A stretch of DNA of 25,565 bases from JBBRQP01 sp038226175 (GCA_038226175.1 JBBRQP010000042.1:1-25565), one strand, 5' to 3'. Positions 1 through 6,958 are shown, counted from the stretch's first letter. Notes: generated by a model from the sequence alone, not told the origin. Numbers and translations are program-made.

Positions 1-1
1 C

Positions 2-220
2 GAACGTAGAGGAGCGCAACTGCTTTATTTGCCACCCTATTCACCAGAACTATCGCCGATTGAAGAATGTTGGTCAAAACTAAAGCAATGGCTACGCTCC
101 CAAGGCAAGCGTGACAAAAAAAGTCTTGAAGAAGCGATAGGACAAGGGCTAAAGCGTATTACAGAAACTGATGCGAAAGGTTGGTTCACTCACTCTAGTT
201 ATCTTGGTACATCCGTATGA
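2..220 (+). CDS. IS630-family transposase, C-terminal part (5' end outside window)
   Basis: The frame is open from the first bases of the window and ends at a TGA at 218-220. It contains LPPYSPELSPIEECWSKLK, the hallmark of the IS630/Tc1-mariner DDE transposase C-terminus, where the E of SPIE is the last catalytic acid. About 73 codons are present; the earlier catalytic aspartates lie to the left of the window. The tail (ITETDAKGWFTHSSYL) resembles a natural family end, so the 3' end is probably intact. Just after the stop, TATGAAAACCGCTGTATA may be the right terminal inverted repeat with its TA target, but the left end is needed to confirm that. Confidence 0.85.
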   Translation, partial: ERRGAQLLYLPPYSPELSPIEECWSKLKQWLRSQGKRDKKSLEEAIGQGLKRITETDAKGWFTHSSYLGTSV

Positions 221-278
221 AAACCGCTGTATATAATAGATGCACGCTTAAATGTATCGTATGGTTCAGTTGAATTAA

Positions 279-642
279 GGGGTCGCCTCAGAATTCGGAA
301 AAAATCGTACGTTAGCTGATCAGCAATAGACAGAAATTCAATGTCTGTAGGCTTTGCAGCCTCACACCGTAAATCTGTTTTGGTTAAAAGTAGAGCGAGA
401 AAAACATGGTTCCAAAACTTCTACTCGGGCTATAACAGCAAAGAAAAAACTTCAAAAGCTTCTGACCTTCAGCATAAATAGCTGATAGTCAATCGCCTAA
501 AACGCTCACTCAGTCTGGGATTTTCTACTATTAGCTTCTTTTGTAACTAGTTTGTGACTAGCTCTTCATCATTGAGGCCAAATTTGTTCTATTTATAGGA
601 AAAATCTTACCGTACGATTTTTTCCGTTTTCTGAAGCGACCC
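279..642. mobile_element. Miniature Tn3-family element (TIME-like) with 38-bp terminal inverted repeats
   Basis: The left end (279-316) starts GGGGTCGCCTCAGAA and runs inward to CGGAAAAAATCGTACG. The reverse complement of the right end (605-642) starts GGGTCGCTTCAGAA and continues with the same CGGAAAAAATCGTACG. This matches the style of Tn3/Tn21-family 38-bp ends. The 288-bp core has no open frame of note, so mobilisation would need a transposase in trans. TTAA lies just outside each end (275-278, 643-646) but a clear 5-bp target duplication is not seen. A dyad AGACA-9nt-TGTCT at 328-346 could be a resolvase half-site pair. It fills most of the gene-free stretch 221-779. Confidence 0.75.
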
Positions 643-779
643 TTAATGAACCCCTTAAACCTGTTTTCCGTTCCACTGCGCCTCATACCCCGTAAAGAAG
701 AATAATGCTACAAAGTTCCGCTGCAACACGGTTGTTAGCTCATTACACTTGTGCCGTTCCATAATCGAGTTAAACCAAA

Positions 780-2357
780 TTAAGCTTGTCGAATCAGCTT
801 GTTAAAGTAAGCCTTGATATCAATTAAAGAAGGTTTAGCAGAGATCAATCCGATGTAGTTATCAGGTCTGAGTAGCACCTTAAAAGCTTGATCAGTTCCA
901 AAGATTTCAGCAAAGTGCGGATAGAGTGGAATCACGCTGAGATCAATCAGGTCGCCGTATTCAACTTCAAGTTCAGGTTTCAAGTTTTCGTAAGTTTGCT
1001 GCCCATCTGAGAACACTAGCAAGTGAAACTTTGGCTCACGAACCTTGTTGTAAACATTCTCGCCATCAACCAGAAAATAGGGCATTCGATCGCCCGCTTT
1101 CACCTTGAACTGACGATCGCTTTGATGTTGACTCAAAGAACTATCGCGATAGTTCAATCCAATTTCAGAAACGATCGGAAAGACAATCTCTTTTACCGCG
1201 CTAAACTTTGCTGTCATTCCAGCTAGACTGGGCAGGATGTTTGTGCGGAAAAACTGCATATACCACTGGTCGCCTGACATGACACCGAAAGCCTGATCCG
1301 TTGTGCGTAAGAGTTGTTTGGCGTTCGCAAGACGTTCTTCGTTGTAGGTATCAAGCAGCGCATCCCCAGCGCTTCCTTTCAAAACAAGCGCGAGTTTCCA
1401 AGCCAGATTATAAGCATCCTGAATTCCTGTATTCATGCCTTGACCACCCGCAGGAGTGTGGACATGAGCCGCATCTCCCGCCAAAAAGCATCTGCCCTTA
1501 GAAAAATTCTTAGCATGACGAGTATGCACTTTGTAAGTCGAAAACCAGTGCAATGTTGTAATCTCTAGGGGTCGCTGTACCAATTGCTTTACTTTGCTTT
1601 TGACTTCTTCAAAGCTCACTTCTCGATCGACCTGGGCATCATATTCAGGCAAATTGCCGAGCAACCGACAACGCTTCTCACCTTGCATCGGTACTAAAAG
1701 CACAAATGCATCTTTCCCAAATAAGACATAAAACGTTGCGGATTCTACCTCAAACTCCATCTCCACATCCGCAACATAAAACAGGCGCGGGTAAGTTGAG
1801 CCTTCAAACTGAAGATCTAGAAAATGCCGTGTCGGACTACTCGCCCCATCACAGCCCACCAAATAATGAGCTTCGATCGTGTTTGATTTGCCTGTTGTGT
1901 CCTTGAGAACCGCTTTCACACCGTTTGCATCTTGCGTCAAGCTTTCTAAGGCGGTCCGCCACTGCACCTTTTTTCCGTTGTTCTGAAGAGACTCGTAAAG
2001 CAATTGCTCGTTTTTGCTTTGCTCAAAAATCAGGAAAAATGGAAAGGGACTCAGGTGTTCACCGAAGCTGGCAAAATCGAGATGAGCAATGATCTTACCG
2101 TCGTGCATGAAAGCTGCTTTCTGCATGATCTCACCTCCTGCGATCGCTTTCTGTGCGAGTCCAGCCTGGTCATAAATCTCCATCGATCGAGCTTGAACAA
2201 TCAAGGCTTTTGACAAATGAGTGACTCCTTCTTTCGTGTCAAAAATCACGAAGTCAATCCCGTGCCGCATCAGTTGCACGGCCAGCGAAAGCCCAGTTGG
2301 ACCTGCTCCAACAATGATGACATCTGTTTTGAGCGAGTTTTCTAACGTGTTCTGCAT
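780..2357 (-). CDS. FAD-dependent aromatic monooxygenase (PheA/TfdB-like)
   Basis: A 525-residue flavoprotein hydroxylase of the group that uses NAD(P)H and oxygen to hydroxylate aromatic or polyketide substrates. Visible motifs are the Rossmann fingerprint GAGPTGLSLA at residues 17-26, the LVGCDGASSPTR motif (DG, FAD and NAD(P)H contact) near residue 170, and FLAGDAAHVHTPAGGQGMN (GD motif) near residue 290, followed by GIQDAYNLAWKLALVLKG. Length fits the family. The ATG at 2357 is preferred because GGAGG sits 8 nt upstream; a longer reading from a TTG at 2372 is less likely. It is divergent from the TetR gene at 2481, which probably controls it. The substrate cannot be told from sequence. 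Confidence 0.9.
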   Translation of the reverse strand: MQNTLENSLKTDVIIVGAGPTGLSLAVQLMRHGIDFVIFDTKEGVTHLSKALIVQARSMEIYDQAGLAQKAIAGGEIMQKAAFMHDGKIIAHLDFASFGEHLSPFPFFLIFEQSKNEQLLYESLQNNGKKVQWRTALESLTQDANGVKAVLKDTTGKSNTIEAHYLVGCDGASSPTRHFLDLQFEGSTYPRLFYVADVEMEFEVESATFYVLFGKDAFVLLVPMQGEKRCRLLGNLPEYDAQVDREVSFEEVKSKVKQLVQRPLEITTLHWFSTYKVHTRHAKNFSKGRCFLAGDAAHVHTPAGGQGMNTGIQDAYNLAWKLALVLKGSAGDALLDTYNEERLANAKQLLRTTDQAFGVMSGDQWYMQFFRTNILPSLAGMTAKFSAVKEIVFPIVSEIGLNYRDSSLSQHQSDRQFKVKAGDRMPYFLVDGENVYNKVREPKFHLLVFSDGQQTYENLKPELEVEYGDLIDLSVIPLYPHFAEIFGTDQAFKVLLRPDNYIGLISAKPSLIDIKAYFNKLIRQA

Positions 2358-2381
2358 GATCATTGCCTCCAATGGCTTTAC

Positions 2382-2437
2382 CTAAACTAGTCAGTTCAGT
2401 TTACTGTCCGAGTTTAGACTATACAGCTTAGTTTAGT
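2382..2437. promoter_or_regulatory. Candidate TetR operator region between the divergent genes
   Basis: The 123-bp gap between the monooxygenase and tetR starts holds CTAAACTA (2382-2389) and its exact reverse complement TAGTTTAG (2430-2437). Between them are CAGTTCAGTTTACTG (partly palindromic) and another AGTTTAGAC. Repeated half-sites between a TetR gene and its divergent target are the normal place for the repressor to bind. The exact operator is inferred. Confidence 0.45.
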
Positions 2438-2480
2438 CAAGTTAGAATGAACATCACAGTTCAAAGAAAAATTTGACAGA

Positions 2481-3113
2481 ATGGCACAGCCAAAACTCGA
2501 TCGCGTCTCAAGACAACTTTCACCAGAAAAAACCGCCGCTATTTTAGAAGGCGGAATGAAGGAATTTTTGACACATGGCTACGCTGCAACCAGCATGGAT
2601 CGAGTTGCGATCGCCGCCAAAGTCTCAAAAGCTACTGTCTACAGTCACTTTCAGGACAAAGAAAGCTTATTTACGACATTGATTCAACAACTGGTCGAGC
2701 GCGAATTTCGATCGGTTTATAATCTAACTGAGGCTCAAGTGCTGCAAGCTACACCCGAAATCGTCTTGAGAGAATTTGCTCATCAAGTTTTGGATATCGG
2801 GATGAGGGAGCCACAGTTCCTGAATTTCATGCGAGTCATTCTAGGAGAATCGGGGCGATTTCCGCAGTTAGCGCGCGCTTTTGTTCACCATATTCAGCAA
2901 ACAGCGTTCAGAGTGGCTTGCCAATATTTTACGAATTGTCCACACCTCAAGTTGTCTGATTCAGAAGCGACCGCACGAATTTTTATCGGGTCGCTCGTGC
3001 ATTTTATTATTGTGCAAGAGATGCTGCACGGAGAAGATATTGTGCCAATGGAGCGCGATCGCATTATCAAGTGCTTGATTGACATGATTGTACAGCAGCG
3101 ATCGCACCCATAG
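2481..3113 (+). CDS. TetR/AcrR-family transcriptional regulator
   Basis: A 210-residue regulator with an N-terminal TetR helix-turn-helix. Helix 1 is around GGMKEFLTHGYAATSMD (residues 24-40), and the recognition region IAAKVSKATVYSHFQDKESLF (about residues 45-65) carries the family-typical ATVYSHF and KESLF. The C-terminal part is helical and would bind the ligand. It is divergent from the FAD monooxygenase, so it is probably a local repressor whose inducer is the enzyme's substrate or a related compound. Three HIP1 octamers lie in this gene (2607, 3055, 3098). The ribosome binding site before the ATG is weak. Confidence 0.9.
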   Translation: MAQPKLDRVSRQLSPEKTAAILEGGMKEFLTHGYAATSMDRVAIAAKVSKATVYSHFQDKESLFTTLIQQLVEREFRSVYNLTEAQVLQATPEIVLREFAHQVLDIGMREPQFLNFMRVILGESGRFPQLARAFVHHIQQTAFRVACQYFTNCPHLKLSDSEATARIFIGSLVHFIIVQEMLHGEDIVPMERDRIIKCLIDMIVQQRSHP

Positions 3114-3631
3114 CCTTCCGATTTCGCCCAAACAGATAACCTAGCGGTCTAACACCCGAATTGAGGCGCGTCCGTAACGGGCGTCGCTCTCGGTGGAAGC
3201 TGAAATCCAGCGGGATAGTAGGGGTATAGCCGTATTCTCTGGCACGGTGATACGCACAAAAATAGGAAATAGGCTAAAACCTTGTCCCAGACGGTTATAT
3301 AGAGTTTACTTCGCGCCAGCGGAGCTAGGCTTGAAATCTGCATCACTCGACAAATCTCTTACACCGTGTACTTTTTCTCCTCGCAGACTTGCTTCTCTGG
3401 GACAAGTGCTTTGGGTCTTCCCCCCTTTCATCCCCGCTGGGGATACGGATTTTGGGCGAATGATGCAATCTGGTAAACTTTGCTATTTTCATGGATATGG
3501 GAATCCCCATATCTAACTTCATTGAGGTCATAAACCTTACAGAGACTAGCTTCCAGCCCTGGAGGACAATTTTCCCGTTTCGTGACCAGACCCCACTCTT
3601 GTTGTGCTTGGGATTGACCAATAATTAGAAG
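3114..3631. other. Gene-free stretch between tetR and the partition cassette
   Basis: No convincing gene is seen on either strand; the open frames here have no recognisable motif. It holds an 11-bp perfect inverted repeat, CTTGTCCCAGA at 3281-3291 and TCTGGGACAAG at 3396-3406, and a short hairpin CGTCCG-TAA-CGGGCG near 3169-3183. It may be debris of an older element. Confidence 0.4.
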
Positions 3632-3687
3632 CATGTAATCATGCTCTGAGGTAAGCAACTAAACATGGAAACATGCAAGCATGAAAA
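3632..3687. promoter_or_regulatory. CATG 8-bp register array 1 (candidate partition operator/centromere)
   Basis: CATG occurs at 3632, 3640, 3664, 3672 and 3680, all on one 8-bp register; the two empty slots (3648, 3656) keep the spacing. Each box is followed by a 4-bp spacer (for example GAAA, CAAG, AAAA). The first pair forms the palindrome AGCATG-TAAT-CATGCT. The last box contains the parA start codon (ATG at 3681), so a bound protein would cover the translation start and probably the promoter. Confidence 0.6.
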
Positions 3688-4343
3688 CAATCGTTATCAA
3701 TTCGCAAAAAGGTGGTAGCGGCAAGACTATGCTTGCCGCACATCTCGCCGTTGAAGCAGAGCGCAGCGGTGACGGCGATACATACCTGATCGACACTGAC
3801 CCTCAAGAAACACTAACGATCTGGCACGAATGCCGTGAGGCCGAACGCCCGAGACGGATCGAACTGACTCGTGATGGGCTTGAAGCAGGCTTAGAGCTTT
3901 TGAGACAAAATGGCGCGGCCTGGTGTTTCATCGACACGGCACCTACCCGTGCCGATGATAATCTTGCCCTGTTCAAAATGGCTGATCTAGTGTTGGTTCC
4001 AGTGCGTCCCTCACCCTCCGATCTTTGGGCAGTCGCCGCGACTGTTAAGCTGTTGGGTCAAGTTGAAATTCCGTTTCTCTTTGTCGTCACGCAGGCTAAA
4101 CGGAATGCCAATATCACCTCCCAGGCCATAGCTGCACTTTCTCATCATGGGGCGGTTGCACAGACGATCATTGCTGATCGTGTTGCTTACAGTGCCGCTA
4201 TGACGGATGGACGAACTGCCCAAGAGTTAGAAAACAAGTCTCCTGCTGTGACAGAGATCAGGGAGTTGTGGAAAAACATAAAATCATGTAAGCATGTAAA
4301 CATGCAAACCGCTTTACATGAAAAAATGAGGTCACATGGCTAA
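3681..4343 (+). CDS. parA: ParA/ParF-type partition ATPase
   Basis: A 220-residue Walker-type ATPase of the ParA/MinD family. It begins directly with the deviant Walker A motif KGGSGKT (residues 10-16, signature Lys10), so it lacks the N-terminal DNA-binding domain of large ParAs and belongs to the short ParF/type Ib class. DTDPQ (residues 38-42) and FIDTAPTRADD (about residues 88-98) are the Walker A' and Walker B regions. It would polymerise or pattern on the nucleoid to segregate the replicon. It overlaps the next gene by 8 bp. The last 20 or so residues (KSCKHVNMQTALHEKMRSHG) are encoded by CATG array 2, which suggests a C-terminus shaped by DNA-site constraint. Confidence 0.9.
   Translation: MKTIVINSQKGGSGKTMLAAHLAVEAERSGDGDTYLIDTDPQETLTIWHECREAERPRRIELTRDGLEAGLELLRQNGAAWCFIDTAPTRADDNLALFKMADLVLVPVRPSPSDLWAVAATVKLLGQVEIPFLFVVTQAKRNANITSQAIAALSHHGAVAQTIIADRVAYSAAMTDGRTAQELENKSPAVTEIRELWKNIKSCKHVNMQTALHEKMRSHG
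4285..4324. promoter_or_regulatory. CATG 8-bp register array 2 inside the 3' end of parA
   Basis: CATGTAAG, CATGTAAA and CATGCAAA are tandem at 4285-4308. An unfilled 8-bp slot follows, then CATGAAAA at 4317 on the same register. It lies just upstream of the ribbon-helix-helix gene start at 4336. It could be a second binding array for that protein. Confidence 0.55.
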
Positions 4344-4584
4344 GCCAACTGAATTAACTGCCGCCGCGTTATCAGTTCCGCAGATTACCCCTAAAGCTGC
4401 AACCTCCCCGCGTGGAGTACCAGAAAAAGAAATTGTTGTAGAAAAGCCTATACCTTTACAGGTTCGCCTACCACGCGAACACGTCAAAGCCATTAAGGTT
4501 GCTGCCGCTCAATCAGAGCAGACGATTAGTGAATTCATGCTTGCATGTTTTCTTGCTTACATGCATACAACAAAACATGATTAA
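4336..4584 (+). CDS. ParG-like ribbon-helix-helix centromere-binding protein
   Basis: An 82-residue protein with a flexible Pro/Ala-rich N-terminal tail (residues 1-38) and a C-terminal ribbon-helix-helix: strand PLQVRLP (40-46), helix 1 REHVKAIKVAAAQSEQ (47-62) and helix 2 TISEFMLACFLAYM (63-76). Size, tail and domain order match ParG-type partners of ParF. Its ATG overlaps the parA stop, giving tight coupling. The expected role is to bind the centromere, stimulate the ATPase and repress the operon. No sequence homology to named ParG proteins is claimed; the call rests on fold pattern and position. Its final codons are written in CATG array 3. Confidence 0.75.
   Translation: MAKPTELTAAALSVPQITPKAATSPRGVPEKEIVVEKPIPLQVRLPREHVKAIKVAAAQSEQTISEFMLACFLAYMHTTKHD
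4536..4583. promoter_or_regulatory. CATG 8-bp register array 3 inside the 3' end of the RHH gene
   Basis: On one 8-bp register, the units at 4536, 4544, 4560 and 4576 begin with CATG; those at 4552 (CTTG) and 4568 (CAAC) are near-variants. The array encodes the last residues of the 82-residue protein and ends at its stop codon. Confidence 0.5.
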
Positions 4585-4601
4585 ATGTATCTATAAAGGG
4601 G

Positions 4602-4641
4602 TTTGGGGAGCAGTTGAACGGCAAATACACTTAAGAATAGG
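4602..4641 (+). repeat. Dispersed 37-40-bp repeat, copy 1
   Basis: TTTGGGGAGCAGTTGAACGG followed by CAAATACACTTAAGAATAGG. It starts 17 bp after the stop of the RHH gene, in the gene's orientation. Related copies lie at 9051-9087 (minus) and 11171-11210 (plus). Confidence 0.6.
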
Positions 4642-4752
4642 ATTCTGTACTGAGAAAGCATGTGTAGAAAATTAAGTTTCTGTGCTGTGGTACATGACAG
4701 GAATACTTTAGACATAACCAAGACTTAGTGAGAAGGTTGCTCCAGAGGTATC

Positions 4753-5292
4753 ATGCAAAATGAAAGGCAATGGTTGAGATTACCTGTTGTAGCTGCCAGT
4801 TCTGAGTATCTTGTGATGGGTTATCTAATGAGGCGTAATATCCTGGTATACAAAGCACCGCCTAACAATGAAGGATATGATTTAATCTGTATTCATCCAG
4901 CTCCGCGCCACAAACCCAAAGACAAAGAGCTTTCACAAGTCTTGATACAAGTGAAAATCAGATATGCAACAGATTGTGATCGCAGTTTTCCAATCAAGGA
5001 GAAGAGCCTTGATGCATTTAATTTTTTAGTTGTTGTGTTTCTAAATATTGGTAAATTTTATGGCAAAAATGATGGTTCGGAGGGAAACGGTGAGGTAGAG
5101 TTTTACACTTTGCCTAACGAGTTCATTCGTACCCATCACAAAGCAAACTTATCTTGGCAAAAAGTTAGATTGCGGGGGTTAGAGGAAGAAATTGAGCAAT
5201 ATAAAGGCGAAAAGGGTTTTGAGCAAATCGCGCAAGTTTTAGGCATTCCAAAGCCTCTTAAAGAGAGAGGCGCGATTTTACCAGCCAGCTAA
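4753..5292 (+). CDS. Small PD-(D/E)XK-nuclease-like protein
   Basis: A 179-residue protein of unknown specific role. The N-terminal half follows the restriction-endonuclease-like pattern: Glu18 in ASSEYLVMGYLMRRN (first helix), Asp43 in NNEGYDLIC, and Gln66-x-Lys68 in LIQVKIR, matching E...D...(Q/E)xK. The C-terminal third is charged and helical (GLEEEIEQYKGEKGFEQIAQ). Solitary proteins of this kind in cyanobacteria are usually hypothetical; nuclease activity is inference. AGAGG 6 nt before the ATG supports this start. It stands alone between the partition cassette and the resolvase, so it may be cargo of a mobile element. Confidence 0.6.
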   Translation: MQNERQWLRLPVVAASSEYLVMGYLMRRNILVYKAPPNNEGYDLICIHPAPRHKPKDKELSQVLIQVKIRYATDCDRSFPIKEKSLDAFNFLVVVFLNIGKFYGKNDGSEGNGEVEFYTLPNEFIRTHHKANLSWQKVRLRGLEEEIEQYKGEKGFEQIAQVLGIPKPLKERGAILPAS

Positions 5293-5299
5293 CAATTGG

Positions 5300-5314
5300 G
5301 TTAAAAGCGGCAAA
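5300..5314. repeat. 15-bp repeat GTTAAAAGCGGCAAA, copy 1
   Basis: This 15-mer occurs three times on the plus strand: here, at 17187-17201 and at 21551-21565. Here it lies between the ends of two convergent genes. Confidence 0.5.
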
Positions 5315-5335
5315 GGTACAAAAACGGACATAGGA

Positions 5336-5962
5336 TTAAGCCTTATGGCTTTGCTCCTTAAGAACTTTTTTTCCGTGCTCTCTTAGTTCACCAGTGGGGC
5401 TGACGTACCGATAGAGCGTGGCTCGACTGACCTTGAGTTCTTTACATAGTTCAGCAATGTGTGTATCTCGATTTGCCATTGCCGATTGCGCTAGGCGGAC
5501 TTGATTTTTGGTTAGTTCAAACTGGCGACCGCCCTTGCGCCCGCGCGCTCGTGCAGAGGCTAAACCCGCCATCGTACGCTCACGAATCAAGTCGCCTTCA
5601 AATTCTGCTAAGGCGGCAAAAATCCCGAAGATAAGTTTACCGCTGGCTGTAGTGGTGTCGATATTGGCTCCTTGCCCCGTCAGGACGCTAAGACCGATAT
5701 CTTGTTGTGACAAACGGCGCACTGTTGTAACCAGATGTTTGAGGTCGCGCCCTAAACGGTCAAGCTTCCAGATATAAAGCACATCACCTGTTCTCAATGC
5801 CTTGAGACAGGCTTCTAGACCTGGGCGGTCGTCGCGTTTGCCAGAAGCCTCGTCCGTATAAATTTGTTCAGGTGCGACCCCGGCTGCAAGGAGAGCATCA
5901 AGCTGTAAGTTCAAAGTTTGTGACCCATCTGCCTTAGAGATACGGGCGTAGCCGAGCTTCAT
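5336..5962 (-). CDS. tnpR: Serine resolvase/invertase (Tn3 TnpR-like)
   Basis: A 208-residue small serine recombinase. Visible features are the catalytic serine in GYARISKADG (Ser9), the conserved ASGKRDDRPGLEACL, the IWKLDRLGRDLKHL arginine motif, the long E helix starting FGIFAALAEFEGDLIRERT, and a C-terminal helix-turn-helix (AELCKELKVSRATLYRYV). It would cut and rejoin DNA at a short crossover site to resolve cointegrates. The gene is divergent from a tnpA start fragment at 6095, the classical Tn3-subgroup arrangement with the res site between. It looks intact, while its transposase does not. Confidence 0.9.
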   Translation of the reverse strand: MKLGYARISKADGSQTLNLQLDALLAAGVAPEQIYTDEASGKRDDRPGLEACLKALRTGDVLYIWKLDRLGRDLKHLVTTVRRLSQQDIGLSVLTGQGANIDTTTASGKLIFGIFAALAEFEGDLIRERTMAGLASARARGRKGGRQFELTKNQVRLAQSAMANRDTHIAELCKELKVSRATLYRYVSPTGELREHGKKVLKEQSHKA

Positions 5963-6094
5963 GAGTGTTTCACATACGTTCGTTTATGAGTCATCGGAAA
6001 GGCTATGAGAAGATGCATACGAAAACTGTATCATATCGCATTTCATAAAGAAAGTTTATCAAAGGGTATCCTTAAATGAATATGAGACCTTTTC
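5963..6094. promoter_or_regulatory. Probable res/promoter region between tnpR and the tnpA remnant
   Basis: This 132-bp gap separates the divergent resolvase and transposase starts, where res lies in Tn3-type elements. It contains an imperfect dyad, GCATACGAAAACTGTATC, and AT-rich half-site-like words (CATACGTTCGTTTATGAG). The subsites are not assigned. Confidence 0.4.
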
Positions 6095-6178
6095 ATGCCC
6101 CGAATGCAAATCTTGTCCTCGCCAGAACAGCGAGCGTTTGACACTCCGCCTCAGCTCAATGACCTTGCCCCGATTTAG
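6095..6178 (+). pseudogene. tnpA N-terminal remnant of a Tn3-family transposase
   Basis: ATG at 6095 opens a 27-codon frame, MPRMQILSSPEQRAFDTPPQ followed by LNDLAPI and a stop. The start MPR-QILS-EQRA-FD-PP matches the conserved beginning of Tn3-family TnpA (DUF4158 region), which is normally close to 1000 residues. Everything after codon 27 is missing, so transposition in cis is lost. Confidence 0.65.
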
Positions 6179-6321
6179 TGGACATACCCATAGAGGGATT
6201 GCTCCAGAGGACAGTGACCATTCAGCTCTTTTTAATGAACCTCGGTCTGTCCGTTCTCAAAATTGCTGAAGTCCTGAGTCTTTCTAGCGAACACGTAGAA
6301 ACAGCTCTCAAGCATTTGTAG
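6178..6321 (+). pseudogene. 47-codon scrap with a helical C-terminal motif, possibly from an Rpn-type gene
   Basis: A GTG at 6178 starts a frame ending at 6321. Its tail GLSVLKIAEVLSLSSEHVE resembles the C-terminal GxSxxxIAExxxLxxE pattern of Rpn-family proteins, including the one at 24563-25348 in this window (GQSFRQVAELTELPIETLK). It directly abuts the tnpA remnant, as expected of a deletion junction. Identification is tentative. Confidence 0.3.
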
Positions 6322-6556
6322 GGAAAATACCCCCAGCGCGGAATTATTGCACTAGGGGTTTAAAAGGATATTTCGGTTCTGCGATGTTCAAGGAGGACTA
6401 ACGGAGTCAACCTTTACAAGTAGTAGGTACCACCTTGTTGCTGGGACAACCATTATGGCTAGCTTGGACGGTTTACTATGGGGTTTGAAGAGAGTTGCTA
6501 AGGTGAGATTTCCCCACTGGCACCAACTACTTGACCTACCCAACACGGAGAAAAGA

Positions 6557-6958
6557 CTACATACTCTTGATGGCAAGTTTCGAGTATACGTGCTTAACTC
6601 CCGGAACACCCTTTGCGAAGTGTACTGCTTGGTTCGCTTCCGCTTTACTTCCAACCTTACCTTCTAGAGTCACTGAACCGTTATGTGCTTTAACGTTCAA
6701 GGAACGTTTTGGCATCTCCAGTTCAAGTTTGTTGCGCACGAGACTTTCGACATCACCATTACTCATCTTCTTTGTCGTCTTAGCGCGATCCATGCGTGCT
6801 CGCATATCGCTTTCGATCTGCTTGTGACGCATATCACTCGTGGCATCTTTCTGGTTTTCAGTTGGAGTACCGTTGCCAGTCATAGCACCTTGGGCGTAGA
6901 CAGGGAGGACCGTAGAGCTGAAAAGGCATAGGGCAATGAACGCTGTTTGAATACGCAT
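6557..6958 (-). CDS. Secreted/periplasmic BON-domain protein
   Basis: A 133-residue protein. The ATG at 6958 has GGAG 6 nt upstream and opens with a clear signal peptide, MRIQTAFIALCLFSSTVLPV, cleaved after YAQ. Residues from about 65 on form one BON domain (MSNGDVESLVRNKLELE, then SLNVKAHNGSVTLEGKVGSK, then GVPGVKHVYSKLAI), a fold linked to envelope stability and osmotic stress. It lies 19 bp after the stop of the general-stress gene, and the two are probably co-transcribed. A longer reading from 7069 overlaps the upstream gene and would hide the signal peptide, so it was not used. Confidence 0.85.
   Translation of the reverse strand: MRIQTAFIALCLFSSTVLPVYAQGAMTGNGTPTENQKDATSDMRHKQIESDMRARMDRAKTTKKMSNGDVESLVRNKLELEMPKRSLNVKAHNGSVTLEGKVGSKAEANQAVHFAKGVPGVKHVYSKLAIKSM

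Noticed and set aside
3193..3516. Plus-strand 107-residue open frame
   Set aside because: No motif, no ribosome binding site, odd composition; opposite-strand frames are equally open.
3632..3687. CRISPR-like repeat array
   Set aside because: Units are 8 bp with 4-bp spacers; this is an operator/centromere pattern, not repeats with unique ~35-bp spacers.
4738..6210. Shared 12-mer TTGCTCCAGAGG near 4738 and 6199
   Set aside because: Only two copies and no extended similarity; may be chance.
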